Of a stretch of DNA of 64,000 nt, positions 1 to 9,915 are shown piece by piece. The notes under the pieces were generated by a model that ran no database searches, had not been told where the DNA came from, and was given only the letters and a program-made list of their open reading frames with translations. How positions within the stretch are numbered: position 1 is the stretch's first letter; the number at the start of each line of letters is the position of its first letter. A program made the position numbers and the translations under genes. The stretch comes from Malania oleifera. Lineage: Eukaryota; Streptophyta; Magnoliopsida; Santalales; Ximeniaceae. The DNA lies in assembly GCF_029873635.1 (NCBI RefSeq), contig NC_080417.1:30492214-30556213 (forward strand), read 5' to 3'.

Positions 1-1260
1 ATACAGTACCATACCAGAGTCTATATAAGAGCAAAAATAGGCTCTATTGTACAACGTACAATTGGGTGCCCAACACATCCCAAAATAGTAGCCCATCAAA
101 ACATAGTCTTAGCACTTACCCAAGCGCTAACCACAGTACACCGGCAATTACGCTCCCAACATCAGGACGCTAGTTCCGGTTACTCGAAAGACCTGTAAAA
201 ATGCATGTATAGTAGGGGTAAGACACATCTCAGTAAGGAAGAACACAGGTTATATCGGTATGTGGCATTTGAGTGTTATCATGATGCAACATACACAAAG
301 TTAAATGCAATTCCAGTACTAATTTCACCACAGTGCATAAACGCACACACACACATGATTAGCAATCCTAGTGTCGTCACACCCATCGGCCCGAAGTCGG
401 CCCGCGACATATGGTGTTGGCTTATAGCTAACCCACGAACACGGTGCCATCGGCACATGGCTAGTCCCCGAATCCCATGGCATCATACCGACGCTAAACT
501 GATGGATCCACACCCTTTGGCCTGATATGCCGGAATAGGCTCACGCCCTCGGATATAGAGCCGAACACTCTCAGTACCTGGAACAATTCATAACCGAGTT
601 TTTACTAGAATTTCAACCAATCACATACACACATGCATGCTTATATAACCAAACAAACCACACTCATTTGGTAATCTAAAATCATGGTTTTCCAAACACA
701 TAGATTTTAAACAAGTCAAGGCACGACCATCCCTATAACACAATATAAATCAATATATACGTTCGGTTTTCAAAAAAACCAGGGATGCAGCTCGTCGCCC
801 CCCCCTTTTTTTCCCAAAACTATAATCATGAAAAACCCATAGTTTTTCCCGTTAGATCCCCCCAAATGAGTAGCCAAAACATATATAGGACCGTGAACTA
901 TAGTTCTACCGAGTCCGATTTCAAAAATAACCGATATAAACACAATTCCCCTTACCTTTCCCCCAAATAGCAAATCCCGAACTCTAAGGCCCCTAAACAG
1001 CGAACCGAGTTCCAAAACCTACAATCAATAGTACAGAAGATACTCACACCACTGTTCTCTACTAAACTATCGGATCAGAATTAAAAATCGAACCCTACCT
1101 CGATTTTAAGACAAAACCCAAAAATCTCCGAAACGGGATTCCGATCTGTAGAACTTGTAGAGAATCCTTCCACGATCCTCATGGTAGCTTCAGATTTACG
1201 ATTCTCGCGATGAACGACGAAGAAATCTAGAGAGATAGAGAGTAGGGAGAGTTCTAGAGA

Positions 1261-1266
1261 GGGAGA

Positions 1267-1337
<71 letters not shown>
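1261..1337. repeat. (GA)n microsatellite in LTR leader
   Basis: A nearly pure GA run of about 70 bp lies just downstream (minus strand) of the LTR TATA-like TATAAAAAG at about 1377-1385. On the element strand it reads CT and falls where the transcript leader would be. The serine-leucine open frames across it are artefacts of the repeat. Confidence 0.9.
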
Positions 1338-1340
<3 letters not shown>

Positions 1341-1404
1341 ATTTGAGTTTTCTTAGCTTGGAAGTAATGAAACTTCTTTTTATAGCCCTTTGACCCGGCC
1401 ACTT

Positions 1405-1595
1405 CTCGTCAACGAATTGTGTCCTCATCGACGAGGCTCTATAGTCTTCTCGTCGACGAGACCAAGACCTCGTCGACGAGTCTGGGATCTCCGATTTTCC
1501 AAAACCCCTCGGCTTCTCCTCGTCGATGAGCCTCTGAATTTCGTCGACGAGAGATAAGGCCTTCGTCGACGAACTCTAGCTTCGTCAATGAAGCC
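1405..1595 (-). promoter_or_regulatory. Array of CTCGTCGACGAG-type palindromes upstream of the LTR TATA box
   Basis: About eight exact or degenerate copies of the self-complementary motif CTCGTCGACGAG / TTCGTCGACGAA occur within 190 bp. On the minus strand they lie immediately upstream of a TATA-like TATAAAAAG at 1377-1385, followed by the CT leader. A regulatory role is inferred from position only. Confidence 0.55.
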
Positions 1596-1769
1596 TGTTC
1601 AAATTCAAATTTTATCCATCTCTTATTTATTTAAACCTATATATCACGGTTCGGGTTCTTACAATTTGAACCAAGTTGTGACTTTCATACATCCAGACCA
1701 TTATTCTTTACTATGATCAGCAGCTTCAAAACATCTCTCAAACTCTATTGCATTTAAATAATCACTAAA

Positions 1770-2290
1770 TTTTTCATTATAGACTATTAGTGATGGTTTG
1801 TGAGAATTGTTACTACAAATAGACTATTAGTGACGGTTTATGAAAACTATCGCTAATATTGTCGACCTTTGTCCCAGTCAACAAAAGCATTAGTAGTGAC
1901 GGTTCTATAAACCGTCACTAATACAAGGCTATTAGCGATGGTTTTTGAGAACCATTACTAATAATAAAGTATTAGTGACGGTTTATGAGAACCTTCACTA
2001 CCATTCTTGTGCATTATTAGTGACGGTTTTATAAACTTTCACTAATACAGGACTATTAGTGACGAGTTTACTAATCCATCACTAATAGTCTATTATTAGT
2101 GATGCTTTAGAGTAATCCCTAATACCCCAATAAATGTTGTTAATATTTTTCTCGCGATAGTTTGAGCTCGAAAAGTGATTTCCCACAATAGTTTGAGCAG
2201 AAAAAGTGATTTTTAGTAATGAAAGTATTAGTGACACTTTGAATTTCGTCACTAAAAACTAGTTTTTTTTTATTGAAAAGAGAGATTATC
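1770..2290. mobile_element. CACTA-type transposon fragment with TAGTGACGGTT repeats
   Basis: ATTAGTGACGGTTT and its complement AAACCGTCACTAAT recur about ten times in both orientations. Such short subterminal repeats in both orientations are typical of plant CACTA (En/Spm) termini. The right end, around 2250-2285 (CGTCACTAAAAACTAG followed by T-rich sequence and ATTG), matches the fragment at 40735-40785 and resembles a mutated CACTA terminus. No transposase and no clean terminal inverted repeat are visible, so this is a relic. Confidence 0.5.
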
Positions 2291-3192
2291 ATATTAATAA
2301 AACTAAACTTCGACACAGAGTACAAAGAATGATGTATGAGTCTTCATTTCTGTTGTTGAAAGCATTAACACATAAAAAAAAAAAAAAAAAAACAACAACA
2401 TGAATGAGAGCAAGTAAAGAAATGGTGGGGCACAAGTAACTTTTGGATTAATGATTATGTATCAAAACTAAGGAGACGCAATCAGAAACACATCTATTTT
2501 ATAGATCTTATAGAATATAAAGAGTAGTGAAGAGCATATTAGGGTGAGGGAATACAAAGAAAAATAAATAAATTAAAATGTAATAAATGTGGGAGAATAC
2601 AAAGAGGAAACATCGAGCCAAATACTTATTCGAAAGGTGGACTCAAGTCTGAATGATGAACAAAACTACAAATGCAAGCCGTGATTGAAGGAAATTAGAA
2701 ACATCAACACAAAAAAAATAAAATAAAAAGTTAGATAGGAAAAATCATTAGTAGCAGTTATATAATAGGCAAAATATATATATTTGGAAGAGGAGGGTGG
2801 CCAAAGATGCACACGTACTTGGTTATCAATCCTAAGGGAAAAATTAACTAGGGAAGGTGATTAACATGTTTCAATTCTAGGAGTTAAGGTAGGGTACAAT
2901 AGACACTATCATCCACTCCAATTTATAGATACATGCATCAAATGGATGATTTTCTATTGAAGCCCAAACACATGCAATAGTCGGGCATTGAATTTTATAA
3001 ACCAATTCGCAGATGAGGGATGGTTGACATGCCTAAATCAAATATGTAATAGTGGCAAGTAGGTGAAGCAGCTATTGGAAAATCGGTTGGTTGGAACCTA
3101 TAGCGTTGGAATTCGTTATATTGAAACAAGTATCCCTATGTTGTAGTTAAACACTAATAGACAAGACAATCTAGTGATGGAACGAAACGTAT
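2291..3192. other. Intergenic, no gene seen
   Basis: AT-rich sequence with a poly-A tract near 2373-2391 and a short TA run near 2775. No coding frame, RNA gene or repeat family was recognised. Confidence 0.6.
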
Positions 3193-3789
3193 TGTTAGAA
3201 AACTAAAAATATAAAATGATAAAATTTAGATACAAATAAAATAAAAATAAAATCATGGTTCAGTTGAAGTACGGATATCTCGCTCTCTTCAAGGAGATTC
3301 AAGCCCTCCGCGGTTTATTGGCTTAGCCCACGAATCGGTGCAACAGAACTCCTCAAGACTTGTCCCCCCAAGATACAACAGTCCGATTTGAATAGTATGA
3401 CTCTCTCTCTAATTTCGCACAGATGGAGGAGTCCAAGACTCCACAAAAAAACACATTTTTTTTTTCTTGTCAAACTCTTTAGACTCAAAAGAATATGATG
3501 AGAATGAAGATAAGAGATAGATGTGTTGTGCTAATGCCCCAAGGGTCTATTCATAGGCACAAAATGACCCTTCATTCTCCATATACTTAATAAATAAGTT
3601 ATGTATATATTAAGTAGATATAACCCTTGATTCAAGGTACATTCATATAATTAATCTAATTCATTTATAAGATACATGAATAAATGACCATAACCCAATC
3701 CAAAGTGCCTCTTCTTTTCCAAGATAAAATAATAATATTATTATAATATACAAATAATATAATAATAATAATATTAAAATACACTAACA
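3193..3789 (-). repeat. 3' LTR of the deleted copia element
   Basis: It shares with 5929-6533 long blocks such as AATATCTCGCTCTCTT-like, GCGGTTTATTGGCT and GATTTGAAT, and both copies end in ATTAAAATACACTAACA. The two copies differ by many substitutions and small indels, so the insertion is not recent. Confidence 0.85.
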
Positions 3790-4329
3790 ATTCCCCCCTC
3801 ATTTTAATATTATGTATATATCATGCATGTAAGGAGTTTAACAATCAAAGATGAATAATTATACATAATGAAGGTGTGCTCTGCATTGAACCTTCACTTA
3901 ATGAACAATAATCTTTATTCCAGAGTTAGTAGTGGTCTCAGACTTGAACCATGACTGCTTAAGGGAAATAAAGTATTACTACTCACACATAATCATTCAG
4001 GTGTTGACATGAGCTTTAATAGTCAGCATGTTTCGACCTTGTGCTAATCCCAATTTCATGAGCATATTTGAAAATAAGCCCAATTCTCATAAAGAGCAGC
4101 CCCACTCCCATGCTCACATAGGTGAAATCTATCAAGGGTACTTTTGTAACTCTGACACCCCACTCATAAAGAGATACAAATTATCATTAAGAGTTTTAAA
4201 AAACTCAACCTCCTCCTGTTATAGGATAAATGCACTTACACCATAGGGATGAGTTTAAAAATAATAGTGCATTTCTTACGACTACCATATGATTCGTTTA
4301 TAGGATCTCTGGTCCATAATTTTACCAGC

Positions 4330-4580
4330 TTTAAATCCCATCCCCTCGATGTGTTCCAGGCCCTTTCTCTTGCTAATACCTTAGTTAATAGATCCGCAAG
4401 ATTTTTAGAAGATTTTTACATAATTCACATTAATGATGCCACTACTCAAATATGATCTATGTTTTATTCTTATGGGTCTAGATTTACCATTATAATAACG
4501 GTTGTTCACTCTACCAATTGCAGCAGTACTATCACAGATAATTAGGATAGGTGCTATTGGTTTTTTCTCAAAATGAGATT
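4330..4580 (-). pseudogene. Copia RNase H relic
   Basis: Translating the minus strand gives a typical copia RNase H tail: CDSTAAIGRVNN at the right, then a YNGKSRPIRIKH stretch, and after a frame change a piece matching the family's LTKxLxRERxW and SRGMGL motifs. At least one frameshift lies near 4400-4410 and stops are present. It follows the RT fragment in the usual copia order and is not functional. Confidence 0.7.
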
Positions 4581-4706
4581 TCATACAACATATCTTTTAA
4601 CCAACTTACTTCTTCACTAGCAGATGCTAAAGCAATAAGCTCAACTTTCACAGTTAAGTTAGCAATTATTGTTTGATTTTAAATTTTCAGCAAATAGCAC
4701 CACCAC

Positions 4707-5200
4707 CTAAAGTAAAAATATAACCTGTGGTAGAGAGAGAATCACCTGAGAAAGTATTCCAATTAGCATAAAAAAAACCTTCAAGTACAACAGGATACTT
4801 AGTAAAAATAAGCCATAATTTTTGGTACCAACTAAATATTTCATTACACGTTCAAGAGCAATCCAATGTTTTCTACCCGTCTTGCTCAAAAATCTACTCA
4901 GTATTCCTACTGCATATGCAATGTCAATTCTAGTTAAATCAGTTGCATATCTCAGACTACCAATAATCCTATTATATTCCTCTTGATTAACCACTCCATT
5001 TTCATTCTTAACAGGAAATAAGTGATTACTTGAATCAAAAAGAGTAGTAACATGCTTGCAATTATTATAGCCATATTTATTCAAATTTTTTTCACTGTAA
5101 TGTGACAGATCAAGAAATATACCATCACATGATCTTATAATTTTCATGCCTAAAATAATATTAGCCTCACTTAAATCTTTCATCTCAAAATATTTTTTGA

Positions 5201-5241
<41 letters not shown>

Positions 5242-5300
5242 CATGCAAATTTGAACAAAAATTGAGCAAGTCATCCACATAGAGGCTAATAATAATATAT
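4707..5300 (-). pseudogene. Copia reverse transcriptase C-terminal fragment
   Basis: The catalytic box reads as SLYVDDLL on the minus strand at about 5255-5280 (YVDD is the copia RT hallmark). It is followed, after an AT microsatellite at 5204-5232 that encodes an artificial IYIYIY run, by [17 protein letters not shown], then YNRIIGSLRYA and TDLTRIDIAYAVGILSRF, which are the post-catalytic RT motifs of plant copia elements. The N-terminal RT including the first catalytic Asp is absent. The upstream sequence is fused directly to a protease fragment (see findings). Confidence 0.8.
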
Positions 5301-5309
5301 GAAACTCCA

Positions 5310-5895
5310 AGTTTAATAGTTTTGGGTTCCTTAAAAGGAGTGTACACTTTGAACCAAAATTTATCATAATAGACATGCCTATTAGCACTTGAGTCTGCTT
5401 ACCATCCCTCAATACTGTGGACCATATTTATATCAGTAAGCATTACTGCAAATGGTTCCTCAACTATATTAGATTGAGGAAAGGTCCACGTTTTCAAAAT
5501 TTGCAAATTCGATCAACATGCCCACTTTTATTACAAACATTATTGTTTTTCTTGTAAGGGGGTCCTTGGGTCAAATTCTTTTGATTAGGGTTGTCCTTAT
5601 TCATTTTGTGAGGTCTACTGCTATTTTTCATATTTCTCCTCTTAGGGTTTAATTTAGGATTTTTAGAAAAAAGACCTTTGGTCAAAATATTATGTTTGGA
5701 AGCAATAAAATTTACCTGTGTGGTATTACCGTTATTTGGTAATACAATTTTCTTGCAAAATTGCATCTTGCCCTTTTTCCTCCTCGGTGTCATACTTATT
5801 TTGCAAAACCTTCTTGTCTTTCCATCTTTTGAAGTAGGTTCCTTTAAATCAGAAAGACTTGTTGAGATCTCCAACATTTTCAATAGGTTTCTCAA
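5310..5895 (-). pseudogene. Copia gag C-terminus with zinc knuckle and protease start
   Basis: The open frame 5494-5895 (133 aa) is Lys-rich and ends in CNKSGHVDRICKF, a CCHC zinc knuckle with one C missing from the frame. Further downstream on the minus strand, 5310-5470 reads as MVHSIEGW, stop, ADSSANRHV, then [17 protein letters not shown], which matches the copia aspartic protease box where the family has DSGA; here it is DSSA. A stop replaces an expected Trp. The N-terminal gag and the protease C-terminus are missing. Confidence 0.7.
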
Positions 5896-5928
5896 CTGTA
5901 GGCTCCATATTTTGAATCTCCTTAAAAT

Positions 5929-6530
5929 TGTTAAAAAACTAAAAATATAAAATGATAAAACTTAGATGCAAATAAAATAAAAATAAAATATCGATTCACA
6001 AATAGGTTGAGACACGAATATCTCGCTCTCTTTAAGAAGATTCAAGCCCTCTGCGGTTTATTGGCTCAGCCCACGAACCGGTGTAGCAGAACTCTTCAAG
6101 ATTTGTCCCCACCAGGATACAACAACCCGATTTGAATCGTATGAATCTCTCCAATTCTGCACAAACGGAGGAGTCTAAAGCTCCACAAAAAAAATAAATT
6201 ACTTTACTTGTCAAACTCTCTAGACTCAAAAAAAGAATGATATGATGAGTATGAAAATAAGAGATTGATGAATTGTGCTAATGCCTCAAAAGTCTATTTA
6301 TAGGAACAAAATGACCGTTCATTCTCCATGTACTTAAAAAAAAGGTTATGTATATATTTAGTAGATACAACCCTAGATTCAAGGTACATTCATATAATTA
6401 ATCTTATGCATTTATGAAGTACATGAATAAATGACCATAACCCAATTCAAGGTATATCTTCTTTTCCAAAATAAAATAATAATATTATTATAATACACAA
6501 ATAATATAATAATAATATTAAAATACACTA

Positions 6531-6533
<3 letters not shown>
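5929..6533 (-). repeat. 5' LTR of the deleted copia element
   Basis: Partner of 3193-3789, starting TGTTAAAAAAC and ending ACACTAACA, where it runs into (AC)n(AT)n at 6531-6562. The microsatellite appears to have grown at the LTR edge, which obscures the exact boundary and target duplication. Confidence 0.8.
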
Positions 6534-6562
<29 letters not shown>

Positions 6563-7115
6563 GAAGCTTTTGAGAGAAAGAATAAAACAATTAAGGAATC
6601 ATTCAAAAACATTTGAACATTATCGGGACTGAAATTATAATGAAAGAATTTCTAAGGATATCTTGGGCACTACAAAACTCCTTTGGGCATGATGGGGAAT
6701 TTAAATTTCAATGAGTAACCTTTGAAGGGCAATTTTATCATTATGAAGCTTGTCACTTGGAAAGAAGAGAAACCTTAAAATAAGGGCTTGAGCTTATGCC
6801 AAAATCTAAAAAACCAAGAGCTTTAGTTAAGCAAATAGAGAAATTCAATAAATTAAAAAAGAGTAAGATTCAACCAATTGATAGAATGAAAACCTTACCT
6901 TCTTCATCAAATCATAATTATTTGAGCTCATGGTGGCTTTGGATAGCCATCAAGCATCCTGTCAAAATATCTCTACTACATGGTCATCTTTAGAAAGTAT
7001 ATCCATATAACAACAAGACTATAGCTGTTGAAGATAACCCATTTAATTTTTATTAAATTTTTGTAGGTATTCGTTTTATTAGATTTCTTTAGTTACATAT
7101 GATGCAATATGGAGA
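6563..7115. other. Intergenic, one unrecognised short ORF
   Basis: A 65-aa open frame (6796-6993, plus strand, Lys-rich N-terminus) has no recognisable motif and is not supported by context. Otherwise AT-rich spacer up to the Tekay element. Confidence 0.45.
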
Positions 7116-8002
7116 TGTCACGCCCCGAACCTAAAAATGGGACCCAGGGGTGAATTAAGTAACCTAACCTGTCTCTGTATCAATATAAAACATACATGAT
7201 ACCATATACAAGAGGGTCCGACCCCGTGGGGTAACGGATGCCCTATATACATACATACAATACATGTCCATACTCATCAATATACGCATCGGAAAACGGT
7301 CTTTCTTTACATCAAACTGTACAATACCAGAGTCTATACCATACAAGGTTAAACATACCTACAAATACTATACATACCACGGGTGTCTACAAAATCCATC
7401 AGGACAACCCGGTTACAAAATTCATACCTATCAGGTACTAATAGTAGCTAAACACACCTCCCCCCCCCCCCCCCCCGCTTCTGGATGCTAGGATACTAGT
7501 TTCGGCTACCCGAAGGACCTGAAAAACATTTGTATATATTCGGGGTGAGACACCTCTCAGTAAGGGAGAAAATAGGTTATATCAATGTGTGGCATACCAG
7601 TGTCATTTTCATACTTCATAACACATATATACGATACAATTTGAAACACATACATACAATTTCAAAACAAGTTCCATACATTTCCATACATTCCATACAG
7701 TTTCAGTATTTCCACAAAACCATTCCAGTTCATACGATACTCAAATACATACATACATAAATATGGTCAGTGTCGTCACACTACTCGCAACTGCACAAGT
7801 CACCTAGTCTCACAGCAATTACGTTCCAACACATTAAACTACAAAGGTTTCCGACTCAGACCCAATAGTGAATCCATTGCTACACATGCAACTACACAAG
7901 GTCACCTGGTCTAACCTTGATTACGTTACCATGTGCGAACTACGCTGCGTCAACCTAGGCCTACTGTGGTCCGTTGCTACATTCGGTGACCAACCGAATC
8001 AT

Positions 8003-8162
8003 ACTGGTGATATTTTGCACCGCGGATATAGAGCCGGCCACTCTTGGTGATATTTCGCATCTTGGATATAGAGCCAGCCACTCTCGGTGATATTTCGCAC
8101 CCTGGATATAGAGTCAGTCACTCTTGGTGATATTTCGCACCCTGGATATAGAGTTAGCCACT
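8003..8162. repeat. Four 40-bp tandem repeats in the 3' LTR
   Basis: The unit begins TTGGTGATATTTCGCACCCT and continues with GGATATAGAGCCAGCCACTC; copies start at 8003, 8043, 8083 and 8123 with a few substitutions each. The same four-copy array is at 15391-15550 in the other LTR. Confidence 0.95.
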
Positions 8163-8906
8163 CTCGATGTACGGTAATTAGCCGCCCCTAGCCGATTTCA
8201 CAAAACCTGAAATCACTTTGGAACTCACGTCCCTATACATTTTAGCATACGGTAATAAGCCATCACATAACTATTTTTCACAAATATCTGGAATAACATA
8301 CATACATACACACGTACCACACTTATTTGGTTTACGGAAAATCATATCGTTTACAATTTCAAGTATACAGTTTATGCAAATATGAATTACGGTCACCTTA
8401 ATAATACAGTTTAAACAACATAAACGATTTTCCAATCAAATAAGAGATGATAACCGAAATCCCCCAATTTTCTAGAAAACTATAACCCAAAAATCCCGTG
8501 TTTTTACCCAATAGATTTTTCCAAATAAGTAGTCAAAACATACATACGATCGTAGCCTATAGGCTTACCGATCCCGATTTCAAAAATTAACTGATATAAA
8601 CAGAATCCCCTTACCTCAACCCGAAACCAAATCATGAACTCTATGGCCCTCAAAACTACAAACCAAGACTCCGAAATCTATAAATCACAGTACTAAACAT
8701 GCTCACGATCCGTACTACTACACATATACCAAATAAAAAATGAAAACCGAGCCTTACCTCGATTTCGGCTTGAAACCTGAAAATGCTCGAACCGAGATTC
8801 CAATCCGCAGAAATTGTAGAGAATCCTTCCATGATCCTCGTGGTAACCTTGGATTTCCGATTCTATCAATGAGCGGTGAGGAAATCTAGAGAGAGAAAGT
8901 AGAGAG

Positions 8907-8916
<10 letters not shown>

Positions 8917-8966
<50 letters not shown>
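8917..8966. repeat. (GA)n microsatellite in the 3' LTR
   Basis: A TA run followed by about 45 bp of GA. On the element strand it is a CT-rich stretch just downstream of the TATA box, at the same place as in the partner LTR. Confidence 0.9.
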
Positions 8967-8968
<2 letters not shown>

Positions 8969-8989
8969 TTAGTGAAGAAGAAAAGGGAA

Positions 8990-9200
8990 AATCCCTTTTA
9001 TACCCCCTTTTACCCGCTTGATTTTCGTCGACGAAAAGTACCTTCGTCGACAAAAAATCAAGGATTTCGTTGCGGATGTCGGCAGCCTCGTCGACAAAGT
9101 CTGATATTTAAAATTTTCCAGACCTCTCGGCTTCTCTTCGTCGACGAACCTCTGAATTTCGTTGACGAAAAGTCTACTGCCTTCGTTGACGAAATCTGCA
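8990..9200 (-). promoter_or_regulatory. LTR promoter: TTCGTCGACGAA array plus TATA box (3' LTR)
   Basis: On the minus strand, exact or near copies of TTCGTCGACGAA lie between 9200 and 9026 and are followed by GGGTATAAAAGGG at about 8993-9005, a good plant TATA box. The CT leader comes next. The layout implies U3 to the right of 8990. Confidence 0.7.
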
Positions 9201-9232
9201 GAAATACATTTTATATTTTTCGGGTTCTTACA

Positions 9233-9744
9233 ATCTCCCCTCCTTACAAAAATTTCGTCCTCGAAATTTGCCATCTCTCATTACAATACATTCATACTAC
9301 TACATACATACTCACTCTAAAGCGAAACCAAACTGTCACGATAGACACATACGTACTCTAGAGGATACCAAGCTGTCACAATACATACATACTGATACCA
9401 AGTGGTCACCATCCATATATACATTCTCTAGACGACACGGCGGCCATTTATACGTAGCCCCATTACAATACGTACATACACACTCTAGAGAATACGACGG
9501 CCATGATACCAAGCGATTACGATACATACATACTCTACGAGTACGGCGGCTATTTATACGCAGCCCCGTTACAATACATACATACATTCCCTCACTTATG
9601 GCCGAGGAAAATACCGTGGTTACATACATACAAAGTCTCAGGAGTTCACAATACAACAAGACCCACCCAAAGACTAACCACTAATACCATACGATAACAG
9701 AGTATTACATACATACATACTCATACTACCCTGCTATCAAAATA
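9233..9744. repeat. 3' untranslated region with minisatellite-like repeats
   Basis: Between the pol stop and the LTR, ACAATACATACATAC-type units recur. A longer unit containing CGGCGGCCATTTATACG and CAGCCCCGTTACAATAC-like blocks is repeated at about 9438-9497 and 9543-9602. The pyrimidine-rich complement of the polypurine tract occupies 9233-9243. ORFs here on both strands are made of the repeat and are not genes. Confidence 0.7.
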
Positions 9745-9915
9745 CTACTCAAATAGCTGTGGATATTTCTAGCATATCTCCGTTTCTAACCCCCAAGAAG
9801 CCTCCTCTACCTCGTGGTTTCGCCACAATACCTTCACTAATGGCATCTCTTTGGTACGGAGCTTCTAAACTTTACGGTCTAGAAACTGAATCGGTATCTC
9901 CTCATACGCTAAAGT
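9745..9915 (-). pseudogene. Chromodomain of the Tekay-type polyprotein, with stops
   Basis: Reading on through the stop at 9865-9867 in the same minus-strand frame gives YEEIPIQFLDRKV, stop, KLRTKEMPLVKVLWRNH, then EVEEASWGLETEIC, stop, and KYPQLFE. The pattern LVKVLW-RNH-EEASW-E is the chromodomain found at the C-terminus of Tekay-type integrases, which targets insertion into heterochromatin. Two internal stops (9865 and 9769) inactivate it; the natural end is the TAG at 9745-9747. Confidence 0.85.

Larger units (their letters stand above)
1..1663 (-). mobile_element. Partial LTR of a Tekay-like Ty3/gypsy element (cut by the window edge)
   Basis: The block aligns by eye, in the same order, with the LTRs at 7116-9232 and 14516-16599: the ACCAGAGTCTATA stretch, the GTAAGACACATCTCAGTAAGGAAGA stretch in two parts, one copy of the GGATATAGAGCC unit near 553, a GA tract and the terminal CGGGTTCTTACA at 1652-1663. 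It is clearly diverged, so it is a different subfamily. Bases right of 1663 do not contain the pyrimidine-rich complement of a polypurine tract, so 1663 is an outer edge. It is therefore either a solo LTR or the 5' LTR of a minus-strand element extending left of the window. Confidence 0.8.
3193..6533 (-). mobile_element. Internally deleted Ty1/copia retrotransposon
   Basis: Two matching LTRs of about 600 bp (3193-3789 and 5929-6533), each starting TGTTA and ending CTAACA, flank 2.1 kb that reads on the minus strand as gag, a protease start, an RT end and RNase H. A polypurine tract (minus strand, GAGGGGGGAAT) abuts the left LTR at about 3790-3800, confirming the minus orientation. A normal copia interior is about 4 kb; the integrase and most of the RT are missing, and no standard tRNA-iMet primer site is visible next to the right LTR. 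The right edge merges into an AC microsatellite, so the target duplication cannot be seen clearly. Confidence 0.85.
7116..9232 (-). repeat. 3' LTR of the Tekay-type element
   Basis: It matches 14516-16599 almost throughout; visible differences are scattered substitutions, a poly-C run at 7461-7477 absent from the partner, and a longer GA tract. On the minus strand it begins TGTAAGAACCC next to the polypurine tract GGAGGGGAGAT (9233-9243). ORFs inside it are repeat artefacts. Confidence 0.93.

Noticed and set aside
1081-1428. Minus-strand ORFs rich in SLSLSL (also at 1196-1402, 19503-19742 and 32413-32816)
   Set aside because: They are translations of GA/CT microsatellites in leader or LTR sequence, with no conserved flanking protein.
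4028-4455. Two plus-strand ORFs of about 70 aa
   Set aside because: They lie within the deleted copia element, opposite its RNase H end, and have no motif.
7238-7760. Short plus-strand ORFs in the Tekay LTRs (same at 14664-15302)
   Set aside because: They lie wholly inside LTR sequence, are made of CATACATAC words and differ between the two LTRs by frame.
8003-8162. CRISPR-like regular repeat
   Set aside because: Head-to-tail 40-bp copies with no spacers, in a plant LTR.
9268-9684. 138-aa plus-strand and 107-aa minus-strand ORFs
   Set aside because: They sit in the repeat-rich untranslated region between pol and the 3' LTR and consist of IHTY/CMYV-type repeat translations.
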